A DNA stretch of 5,722 bases from Pseudobacteroides sp035370245 (GTDB taxonomy: Bacteria > Bacillota > Clostridia > Acetivibrionales > DSM-2933): NCBI GenBank assembly GCA_035370245.1, contig DAOOVO010000164.1:1-5722 (forward strand). The letters are read 5' to 3'. A program made the position numbers and the translations under genes. Positions 1 through 5,438 of this stretch are shown here, piece after piece. Position 1 is the stretch's first letter. Every line of letters starts with the position of its first letter. The notes beneath the pieces were generated by a model. The model worked only from the letters and a program-made list of their open reading frames with translations. It did not search any database and had not been told where the DNA came from.

Positions 1-797
1 TTAGGTATGCAGGGGAGCAATTTGATCAGGTTACAGGGCAATATTATCTTAGGGCAAGATTCTATAATCCGGTTGTGGGAAGGTTTACACAGGAGGATAC
101 CTACAGAGGTGACGGATTAAATCTGTATGCTTATGTAAGCAACAATCCGATCAAATATTATGACCCAAGCGGATATAGTTGTGAAACTAAATCTAATGTA
201 TATGGACCAACATTAGAGGAAGCTGCAGATTTAGCTGCACACATTTATTCGGGAAATAAAGGAGATGTACGTCCGGGTGGTTGGGAACTGGTTGAGGTAT
301 ACGACCCGGGAAGCTTGAGGATGGGAGTCTATGCAAGAGAAAGAGATGATGGCACCACGGAATATGCAATTGTGAATAAAGGGACAACACCTTCAAAATT
401 TGGAGACTGGATGAATAATGTACAACAGCCTTTTGGTGCATCTAAAGATATGAGAAATTCTATTGAGTTTTCAAGAGAGTTTGTAAAAAATCATCGTGAT
501 GCGAATATAACATTTATAGGACATTCAAAGGGCGGTGCAGAGGCTGCAGCGAATGCGTTGGCAACGAAAAAAGATGCTATACTTTTCAATCCTGCTTCGC
601 TTAATCCAAGTGCTTATGGATTAAAGCCTGAGGAGTACACAGGCAATATGACTGCTTATATTGTAAAAGGAGATATTTTAAACACAATTTTTGGTCCAAT
701 ATCAAAACCAATTGATAAAGTAGAATACTTGCCACGACAGTCTTGGAATCCAATTACAAACCATTTAATGGATGCTGTAAAGGAAGCAATAAAATGA
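1..797 (+). CDS. Rhs-family polymorphic toxin, 3' end only, with C-terminal alpha/beta-hydrolase (lipase-like) effector domain
   Basis: The gene is cut by the left window edge; the reading frame is open from base 3 and 264 residues are visible. Residues 1-57 are the end of the Rhs repeat-associated core, recognised by YYLRARFYNP, VGRFTQED, NLYAYVSNNPI and the closing DPSG. The remaining ~207 residues are the variable tip. It carries a lipase nucleophile elbow GHSKGG with Ser175 (codon 525-527), followed by VKGD with Asp224 and NHLMD with His254, in the usual Ser-Asp-His order. NKGT near residue 97 sits where class 3 lipases have their RGT strand. By family knowledge, Rhs proteins are large secreted or surface proteins whose tip is released into a neighbouring cell; a lipase tip would attack membrane lipids, which is inferred here. 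An in-frame GTG at 75 lies inside the core and is not a start. The stop overlaps the next gene, suggesting translational coupling. Rhs identity is secure; lipase activity is likely but untested. Confidence 0.93.
   Translation, partial: RYAGEQFDQVTGQYYLRARFYNPVVGRFTQEDTYRGDGLNLYAYVSNNPIKYYDPSGYSCETKSNVYGPTLEEAADLAAHIYSGNKGDVRPGGWELVEVYDPGSLRMGVYARERDDGTTEYAIVNKGTTPSKFGDWMNNVQQPFGASKDMRNSIEFSREFVKNHRDANITFIGHSKGGAEAAANALATKKDAILFNPASLNPSAYGLKPEEYTGNMTAYIVKGDILNTIFGPISKPIDKVEYLPRQSWNPITNHLMDAVKEAIK
779..796 (+). promoter_or_regulatory. Ribosome binding site and ATGA overlap deciding the ankyrin gene start
   Basis: AAAGGA at 779-784 lies inside the last codons of the Rhs gene, 9 bases before the ATG at 794. 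That ATG overlaps the Rhs stop TGA (795-797), giving an ATGA junction typical of coupled translation. A second in-frame ATG follows at 797, 12 bases from the same site. The earlier in-frame ATG at 743 lacks an equally good site and would put charged and aromatic residues ahead of the lipoprotein signal, so 794 is preferred. Confidence 0.75.
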
Positions 798-1738
798 TGA
801 AAGGACAAAATATAACTATGATATTAAAAGTAATTTTAAGTGCATTAACTCTTGCGGGTGTATTGTGTTCTTGTCGCTTTATAAGCAAGATGGATAAAGC
901 CGAGTATAGTATTACAAATGTGAAAATTTATAAAGATACTCCGGTATGGGAATTAGCAGTAGCTGTAAAAGATCAGAAAACTAAAACTATTGAGAAAATA
1001 TTAAAAAATAATAAGGATTTGATAAATTATCAGGAACCTAAATATGGTGCTACATTGTTATTATGGGCCGTAGGAATGGAAAAATATGATTCGGCAGAAA
1101 CATTACTTAAATGTGGTGCTGACCCGAATATAGCTTCTACAAGTGAGGGAGAGACTCCCCTTTTCGTAGCGTCGGGATATTCATGGGTAGATAACGATGC
1201 AAAAAAGGATGCTAAATATGTAAAACTATTATTGAGCTATGGTGCTGATCCAAATAAAAATTATGTGGGAAGTAATGTAGATGGAAAAAAAACGATTATA
1301 GAGCCCGGAACTAGTCCGTTAATGTATTCAATTGGTTGTGGCATAGAAAAAACAAAAGCTTTAGTGGAAGCCGGAGCTGATATCAATTACAAAATAAAGA
1401 GAGGAAAAACAGCAGCAATTGAGGCATTATTAGAAAATACTAGTCCTGAGTATGCACATTATTTAATTGTACAAAAGAAAGCAAAAATAACAGAGCCATA
1501 TTACAGAAGAGAGAGCTATGGTAATGAAGATCCAAATGAAGAATTTTATCCGGTTGATCTATTGAGAGATTGGGTTTATAAGTTGGATTCAGAAGAATAT
1601 AAAATGAAAATGGATATTGTTGAAGAATTTGCCCGCCAAGGCGTGAATTATTGGGATACCAAAATTTATAAAGATACGCTCGAACATATTAAAAAACTTT
1701 ACCCCGATACATGGGAAGAATATTTAAAGAAATATTAG
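794..1738 (+). CDS. Ankyrin-repeat lipoprotein, candidate immunity protein for the Rhs lipase toxin
   Basis: The protein has 314 residues from the preferred start. Residues 1-27 read as a lipoprotein signal: a Lys-containing start, a hydrophobic stretch (about 9-24), then LCSC with Cys27 as the probable lipidated residue (Leu -3, Ser -1); Cys25 is the alternative. The mature part carries about five ankyrin-like repeats, near 50-80, 85-114, 119-156, 171-200 and 203-232. They are marked by TPLFVAS, LLLSYGADPN, LLKCGADPN and LVEAGADIN. The last ~80 residues (VDLLRDW, DTWEEYLKKY) are helical and charged and no longer match the repeat. Ankyrin proteins are a known class of immunity proteins in polymorphic toxin systems, and immunity proteins against lipase effectors often sit outside the membrane. 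Those facts and the ATGA overlap make an immunity role the best inference. No binding to the toxin can be shown from sequence. A terminator follows about 80 bases downstream. Confidence 0.88.
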   Translation: MMKGQNITMILKVILSALTLAGVLCSCRFISKMDKAEYSITNVKIYKDTPVWELAVAVKDQKTKTIEKILKNNKDLINYQEPKYGATLLLWAVGMEKYDSAETLLKCGADPNIASTSEGETPLFVASGYSWVDNDAKKDAKYVKLLLSYGADPNKNYVGSNVDGKKTIIEPGTSPLMYSIGCGIEKTKALVEAGADINYKIKRGKTAAIEALLENTSPEYAHYLIVQKKAKITEPYYRRESYGNEDPNEEFYPVDLLRDWVYKLDSEEYKMKMDIVEEFARQGVNYWDTKIYKDTLEHIKKLYPDTWEEYLKKY

Positions 1739-1820
1739 GTTATAAATATATCAAAGTATTGGTTGATAAAATTCCAAATTAAACATACATGAAAGGCCGT
1801 TAAATAATATAGGAATGTCG

Positions 1821-1850
1821 AGGAGCCCTGTGAAAACAAGGCTCCTTTTT
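1821..1850 (+). terminator. Rho-independent terminator of the Rhs-ankyrin unit
   Basis: AGGAGCC (1821-1827) pairs with GGCTCCT (1840-1846). The stem continues through one C-A mismatch into TGT/ACA, closed by a GAAA tetraloop, and is followed by a T run ending at 1850. The T run lies only on the plus-strand 3' side, so it ends the rightward unit. It finishes four bases before the stop codon of the converging gene. Confidence 0.88.
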
Positions 1851-1853
1851 CAA

Positions 1854-3650
1854 TCAGTTGAATTTATATGGTTCTATTGATATTACCTTGAATGGTATAC
1901 CGTGCATATAAAATGTAATGGTGCCAGGCTCTGAGTAACCGGTTACTTTAACAAAATCAATATAACTGCCTAAAGCACTCTCAATTAGTTTACGATCACC
2001 TAACAAACAATAAACTTTTCCGTCCTCAGCCATTAGTTCCCAAAACCCTCCTTCGAGGTTATTCCACACCAGCCTGCCAATTAGTGTAACTGCTTCGGGA
2101 ACTTTTGTAGGGGTAGGCTTAGGTGTTGGAGTTTGAGTGGGGGATGTAGGTACAGGTGTTGAATTTGAAGTTGAATTAAATGGCTTTATTGATATTACTT
2201 TGAATGGTATGCCACGCATATAAAATGTAATGGTGCCGGGCTCTGAATAACCGGTAACTTCAACCAAATTCATATAACCGCCTGAAGCGTTTTCAATAAG
2301 TTTACGATCACCCAACAAACAATATTCTTCGCCGTCCGCAGCAATTAGTCCCCAAAATCCTCCTTCAAAGTCATACCACACCAGCTTGCCTATTAGTGTA
2401 ACTGCTTCGGGAGCTTTTGTAGGTGTTGGAGTTTGAGTAGTGGATGTAGGTGCAGGTGTTGAATCTGAAAGTATCTTGTAGGATATAACTTTAAAAGGTT
2501 TTCCGACGCCTATATATATTTCATAGTTTTCAACATAGCCTCTTACCTCAATATATTGGCCCACCAGACTATCCATATCGTGATAAAAGTTGCTTAAAGA
2601 GTAGCCGTTAATCATATAAAAGATACCGTCCAAATAACTTTTATATAAAGTACCTTTTATTGTCGTAATAATAGGTGTTGGTCTAGGTGTCGGTACTGTT
2701 TGCAATACAGTTTCGATATAATCTATCCTGTTGTTTTCAAGTCCGTCTTTATTTCCTTGGACGGAAATCTTATCACCCGCGTTTAATAGAATATTTTTAA
2801 ATGTTATGGTTTTCCATGTATTATCATCTGCATCTAATTTCCAGGAATGATCTTTTTCACTTGAACCGTTTATATATAATCCCATTTTACTTTGACCGCT
2901 ATCTTCATCCAGATATCTGATATTAATATCATAGAATCCGGTTATCCCAGAAAATTTGAAACTGCAAGTTCCGATATTATCTATAATTTTTGCACAATCA
3001 GTTCCTTGGTAATTATCGGGAGCATAACCGTTTAAAGTCATTTTTTCTGCTTCGACCTTGCCGGAAGGAAGTGCTTTTGGTAAAATTATGTATGGTTTTT
3101 CATAATCGTCTTTAGTCGCATTAAAATGTTTAGCCAATAGAACTATATCGGATATGTTTATGGATTTGTCCCTATTCAAATCACAGCTTTCAACATATAT
3201 TGAGTCACCCAAAACGCTGTTAAAAGCCGCGGCTATTGAAACAACATCGGAAAAGTTTATTACTCCGTCAGCTTCTCCGTTTTTTGGTATATCTCCTGCC
3301 CACATTTCAAATGGCCTGCCTGCCGTATTTAAGAGACTGTTATCCAAATAGTCAATGTTAATATCTCTTGTTAAAAAACCAGGCTTACTTATTCTTAATA
3401 TATGTTCAGAGTCACTTTTGGGAATGTTTATACTAAATTTACCGTTTTGGTCAGTAACAGCACTTACATTTGTTCCTAATATTTCAATCTTAAAACCGCT
3501 TTTTGGAGCTTTTTCTTCATCCATTGTCACATAGCCTTCAATGGTGCATTTTTCACTAAGGTCTACAGGAATAAATTCGTCAGCAAATGAAATGAGTGAA
3601 ATATAAATTGCCAGAAAAACAATAATGCAATACAGAAGTGCTTTCTTCAT
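1854..3650 (-). CDS. Secreted modular protein: carboxypeptidase-regulatory-like, dockerin-like and CBM6/35-like modules with three beta-rich C-terminal repeats
   Basis: The protein has 598 residues. Residues 1-23 form a signal peptide (MKKALLYC, hydrophobic core, SFA before DE). Residues 35-100 resemble a carboxypeptidase-regulatory beta-sandwich (IEGYVT, VTDQNGKFSI, KPGF). Residues 117-178 are a dockerin type I-like pair: loop 1 is NGEADGVINFSD (Asn at calcium position 1), loop 2 is DLNRDKSINISD, each followed by a helix. Residues 198-316 begin KVEAEKM and look like a CBM6/35-type carbohydrate-binding module. Three similar beta-rich domains follow, at about 330-393, 415-491 and 519-595, each ending in PFKVIS and separated by Thr-Pro linkers; an OB-like fold is a guess. 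No catalytic domain is visible, so a binding, scaffold-attached or wall-associated role is inferred. A dockerin in the middle rather than at the end is unusual for a cellulosome enzyme. The ATG is supported by GGGGG at 3658-3662. The gene converges on the toxin unit and appears unrelated to it. Confidence 0.9.
   Translation of the reverse strand: MKKALLYCIIVFLAIYISLISFADEFIPVDLSEKCTIEGYVTMDEEKAPKSGFKIEILGTNVSAVTDQNGKFSINIPKSDSEHILRISKPGFLTRDINIDYLDNSLLNTAGRPFEMWAGDIPKNGEADGVINFSDVVSIAAAFNSVLGDSIYVESCDLNRDKSINISDIVLLAKHFNATKDDYEKPYIILPKALPSGKVEAEKMTLNGYAPDNYQGTDCAKIIDNIGTCSFKFSGITGFYDINIRYLDEDSGQSKMGLYINGSSEKDHSWKLDADDNTWKTITFKNILLNAGDKISVQGNKDGLENNRIDYIETVLQTVPTPRPTPIITTIKGTLYKSYLDGIFYMINGYSLSNFYHDMDSLVGQYIEVRGYVENYEIYIGVGKPFKVISYKILSDSTPAPTSTTQTPTPTKAPEAVTLIGKLVWYDFEGGFWGLIAADGEEYCLLGDRKLIENASGGYMNLVEVTGYSEPGTITFYMRGIPFKVISIKPFNSTSNSTPVPTSPTQTPTPKPTPTKVPEAVTLIGRLVWNNLEGGFWELMAEDGKVYCLLGDRKLIESALGSYIDFVKVTGYSEPGTITFYMHGIPFKVISIEPYKFN
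1866..2408 (-). repeat. Internal duplication within the dockerin gene, 312-bp period
   Basis: Bases 1866-2096 and 2178-2408 are two copies of a 231-base segment encoding 77 residues each (residues 519-595 and 415-491). By hand count about 58 of 77 residues agree, with identical blocks CLLGDRKLIE, VTGYSEPGTITFYM and GIPFKVISI. The Thr-Pro linkers beside them are duplicated too; the one before the last domain has an extra KPTP. A third, more distant copy lies at residues 330-393 and shares mainly the closing PFKVIS. Confidence 0.88.
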
Positions 3651-3655
3651 ATTAA

Positions 3656-3664
3656 TTCCCCCTT
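3656..3664 (-). promoter_or_regulatory. Ribosome binding site of the dockerin protein gene
   Basis: On the minus strand AAGGGGGAA precedes the ATG at 3650 by about seven bases. It supports this start, which also gives a clean signal peptide. A -10-like TATAAC lies at 3665-3670 but no matching -35 is seen, so the promoter is not assigned. Confidence 0.7.
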
Positions 3665-3790
3665 GTTATAAAAAATATATCTTATTACTGATGGTATAAT
3701 CCATCTACAAATATCATATAATTTTTATTGCTAAAATTTAATAAACATTTTATGCAATTTAATGAATTATTTTGCCAAATCATTTAAGTT

Positions 3791-3838
3791 TCGATAAAAA
3801 ATATATTGTTTTATCAGCTTTAATCTGTGTTTTATCGA
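3791..3838. promoter_or_regulatory. Cluster of three GATAAAA/TTTTATC boxes, possible operator
   Basis: GATAAAA (3793-3799) faces TTTTATC (3809-3815) across nine bases, forming a 23-bp dyad. A second TTTTATC (3830-3836) lies exactly 21 bases after the first, about two helical turns, and the similarity carries on into AGCTTTA after each. The outer boxes also form a nine-base inverted repeat, TCGATAAAA/TTTTATCGA. It sits 141-188 bases upstream of the dockerin gene. A role as a regulator site is inference; the words are AT-rich and could recur by chance. Confidence 0.35.
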
Positions 3839-3848
3839 GCTTTATTAC

Positions 3849-3876
3849 ATGAAGTGCAAATAATGAAGTGCAAATA
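3849..3876. repeat. Perfect 14-bp tandem repeat, two copies
   Basis: ATGAAGTGCAAATA occurs twice back to back (3849-3862 and 3863-3876) with no mismatch. It is noncoding and lies just after the TTTTATC boxes. Function is unknown; replication slippage or a paired protein site are both possible. Confidence 0.85.
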
Positions 3877-3935
3877 TTGATTAATTGAGAATTGAATGGG
3901 GGAGAAAGAGTAATTTATAAAAATTAAAAGACATC

Positions 3936-3978
3936 AAAAAAACGCAGATGCAAAGCTGTAAAACCATTTGTATCTGCG
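3936..3978 (-). terminator. Rho-independent terminator of the 301-residue protein gene
   Basis: Read on the minus strand, a 12-bp stem (3967-3978 pairing with 3943-3954, one G-T type mismatch) encloses a 12-base loop and is followed by seven T's (3942-3936). It lies about 50 bases past the stop of the leftward gene starting at 4933. The plus strand lacks a comparable T run directly after the stem, so its direction is clear. Confidence 0.88.
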
Positions 3979-4027
3979 GTTTCTATATTAATTTTTAAGC
4001 TCATGTTTTGGAAGCGGAAAATACATA

Positions 4028-4933
4028 TTAAAGGTTTAAATGATATTCATTAATATCCTTAACAGGACAACCCTTAACAAAGAAATTTTTAATATTATCA
4101 GGTAAGACATTAATTATTTCCTGTATATCTGTATTCAGCTGTGAGAAGTCACAGTATGCTTGCAGGTGAGCTCTTATATTCAAATGTTTGAAATTTTTAT
4201 GAACTTGAGCTATTATAATAAGGTCTGGGGATGTATCCTGTACAAACTCTGTGCTGTTAAGCATCCAGAATAGCCACTGTGAACCGATATCTGAATGATC
4301 AATTTTTGCATTATTCAATGAATACTTGAATGGCCCAAGTACTAATCCGGCATTTGATTCAGCTTTTGAAGATACCTCGGCAACTCCCATTAAGCCTGAG
4401 GTTTCAATATTGGGATTAGCTGCAAATTGAAAATAATCGTTAATATCAATTGCCACTGAACCACTGTTTTGAATATAGTACATAAGCTTTTTATCAGGCA
4501 ATATTTGAAAAGCTTTAGGATATAAATTTGGGGTATCGGGATCTGCAAGAAAATCAATTATGACTTCTATTTTATTAAAGGCCCAGTTGCTCTTTTTTAC
4601 AATATTGATTGGAAAACGAATCCAATAAAAGTCATAATCTTCTGTAAATTCTCTAAATATATGGGATATATCACGTTTTTTGGCTATAAAGTCTTTGTCG
4701 GTTATCTTGTAAACATCAAGCTTTTTAGCAAAGGAGGCCATGTCTTGTGCATAAGTTCGAATGATTTCACCTTCAATAGATTTGGATGGTTCAGTTATAC
4801 TGTCAGGTTTTAAATTACCGCTTAGCACAGGTTTTCTGTCTTTGATTTCGTCAGCAAGTTTGGCTGCTTTATATATGTATGCATCTCTATCGATATTGCT
4901 TAAGTCTAAAGAGAAATCATATGTTTTAAACAT
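4028..4933 (-). CDS. Soluble hypothetical protein, 301 residues
   Basis: I do not recognise this family. The product has no signal peptide and no membrane segment, so it is probably cytoplasmic. Residues 16-100 look mostly helical and charged (AKLADEIKDRKP, AQDMASFAKKLDVY). Residues 101-245 look strand-rich with many aromatics (DFYWIRFPIN, NKIEVIIDF, KLMYYIQNSGS, SQWLFWML). The end is mixed (DIQEIINVLPDNIKNFF). GLVLGPFKYSL near 196-206 is a recognisable block but matches no motif I know. There are only two Cys, both near the C-terminus, and no evident catalytic or metal-binding cluster. The start is supported by AGGAG (4944-4948) ten bases upstream. It appears to be a single-gene unit: its own terminator lies downstream and a 220-base spacer upstream. 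The coding call is firm from length, ribosome binding site and terminator; the function is unknown. Confidence 0.85.
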   Translation of the reverse strand: MFKTYDFSLDLSNIDRDAYIYKAAKLADEIKDRKPVLSGNLKPDSITEPSKSIEGEIIRTYAQDMASFAKKLDVYKITDKDFIAKKRDISHIFREFTEDYDFYWIRFPINIVKKSNWAFNKIEVIIDFLADPDTPNLYPKAFQILPDKKLMYYIQNSGSVAIDINDYFQFAANPNIETSGLMGVAEVSSKAESNAGLVLGPFKYSLNNAKIDHSDIGSQWLFWMLNSTEFVQDTSPDLIIIAQVHKNFKHLNIRAHLQAYCDFSQLNTDIQEIINVLPDNIKNFFVKGCPVKDINEYHLNL

Positions 4934-4943
4934 GTTTGCAAAG

Positions 4944-4948
4944 CTCCT
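4944..4948 (-). promoter_or_regulatory. Ribosome binding site of the 301-residue protein gene
   Basis: Minus-strand AGGAG, within GAGAGGAGC, stands ten bases before the ATG at 4933. It is a strong match and fixes the start. The upstream DNA is very AT-rich and no clear -35/-10 pair can be picked. Confidence 0.75.
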
Positions 4949-5003
4949 CTCTATGTAAATATTTTTAATATATTTATCGGTATTTTATTGTAATTTGATT
5001 AAT

Positions 5004-5035
5004 TGCATATTAGATTTAATGCATGTTAGGTTAAA
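5004..5035. repeat. Imperfect 16-bp tandem repeat
   Basis: TGCATATTAGATTTAA (5004-5019) is followed directly by TGCATGTTAGGTTAAA (5020-5035), with 13 of 16 bases equal. The second copy runs into the outer arm of the nested dyad at 5031, so the two may form one regulatory or mobile remnant. Function is unknown. Confidence 0.6.
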
Positions 5036-5095
5036 TACGGTTAATCTTACATTTATCACTGCTGAATGTAAGATTAAGATCAATAACGTATTTAA
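5031..5095. repeat. Nested dyad: 13-bp perfect inner stem inside a 9-bp perfect outer stem
   Basis: TTAATCTTACATT (5041-5053) pairs perfectly with AATGTAAGATTAA (5065-5077) over an 11-base loop. Outside it, TTAAATACG (5031-5039) pairs perfectly with CGTATTTAA (5087-5095). The inner and outer stems are joined by one base on the left and nine on the right. No T run follows on either strand, so it is not a standard terminator. It lies between two minus-strand genes, upstream of the 301-residue protein. It could be an operator, an RNA hairpin at the 3' end of the upstream transcript, or a small mobile-element remnant. Confidence 0.75.
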
Positions 5096-5134
5096 TAAAG
5101 ATTAGTCGTATGTTAAATATATAAAGAGGAGAAC

Positions 5135-5209
5135 ATGTCTGAAATTATACGGATTATTTGCTATACTTCCTATATATATCTATTGCTGCCGGTACTGTTA
5201 GTGATATAA
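5135..5209 (+). CDS. Possible small hydrophobic peptide, 24 residues, antisense to the membrane-protein gene
   Basis: AGAGGAG (5125-5131) precedes an ATG at 5135 by only three bases, which is shorter than ideal. The frame encodes 24 residues, starting MSEIIRIICY and ending in a Leu/Val/Ile-rich stretch, with stop TAA at 5207-5209. It overlaps the 3' end of the minus-strand membrane gene, whose AT-rich codons could produce such a frame by chance. Small hydrophobic peptides occur as type I toxins or regulators, but nothing here shows that role. It is listed because the ribosome binding site is unusually good; it is quite possibly spurious. Confidence 0.2.
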   Translation: MSEIIRIICYTSYIYLLLPVLLVI

Positions 5210-5438
5210 TACTTCCACCAACAGCAAGAATGGCTAGTATTATATATCCTAGTCCTTCCATACCGTTAGAATACAATCTGGCTTTAATTATGAAGGCCAC
5301 CACTGACAATAATAAAATAATACCCGGTATATATTTGGGAAAAAGCTTATTCCTTGTAAATTTGTAGATAAGGATTGATATTGCTGAAAAGACTATCCCT
5401 ATTACAGCTATATATAGTAATAATGCATATTGAGCCAT
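5154..5438 (-). CDS. Small three-helix membrane protein, YesK-like family candidate
   Basis: The protein has 94 residues with three predicted membrane helices at about 5-26, 36-52 and 62-84. A basic segment (YKFTRNKLFPK) separates helices 1 and 2, a short loop (KARLYSNGMEG) separates 2 and 3, and the tail is basic (IYRKYSK). Length, helix layout and the loop ending GMEGLG recall the YesK-like family of short Bacillus and Clostridium membrane proteins. That match is from memory and the family has no settled function. ATG at 5438 is chosen because AGGTG (5446-5450) lies seven bases upstream; an adjacent in-frame GTG (5441) would be only four bases away. A perfect TATAAT on the minus strand at 5458-5463 has no good -35 and would leave a very short leader. 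No enzyme motif is present, and it shows no clear link to its neighbours. Confidence 0.75.
   Translation of the reverse strand: MAQYALLLYIAVIGIVFSAISILIYKFTRNKLFPKYIPGIILLLSVVAFIIKARLYSNGMEGLGYIILAILAVGGSIISLTVPAAIDIYRKYSK

Larger units (their letters stand above)
3651..4027. other. AT-rich intergenic region, 377 bp, without a gene
   Basis: This stretch separates the dockerin gene from the next minus-strand gene. It holds the dockerin ribosome binding site, a cluster of TTTTATC/GATAAAA boxes (3791-3838), a perfect 14-bp tandem repeat (3849-3876), a loose run of three ATTGA words (3876-3897) and a terminator (3936-3978). I found no open frame with a ribosome binding site and no structured RNA I can name. 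Confidence 0.75.

Noticed and set aside
75..77. GTG as a start for the first gene
   Set aside because: The frame is open to the window edge and encodes recognisable Rhs core before and after this codon.
193..441. 82-codon open frame on the minus strand
   Set aside because: It lies antisense within the lipase domain, with a composition typical of a mirrored frame and no ribosome binding site.
743..793. Upstream in-frame ATG extending the ankyrin lipoprotein by 17 residues
   Set aside because: It would overlap the Rhs gene by 55 bases and place polar residues before the lipoprotein signal. The ATG at 794 has AAAGGA at good spacing and an ATGA overlap.
3154..3351. 65-codon open frame on the plus strand
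   Set aside because: It lies antisense to the dockerin module, which is clearly the coding strand.
3849..3876. CRISPR array
   Set aside because: There are only two directly adjacent 14-bp copies with no spacers and no cas genes nearby.
4761..4958. 65-codon open frame on the plus strand
   Set aside because: It is antisense to the N-terminus and ribosome binding site of the 301-residue protein, with no support of its own.
5158..5367. 69-codon open frame on the plus strand
   Set aside because: It mirrors the three-helix membrane protein and has no ribosome binding site.
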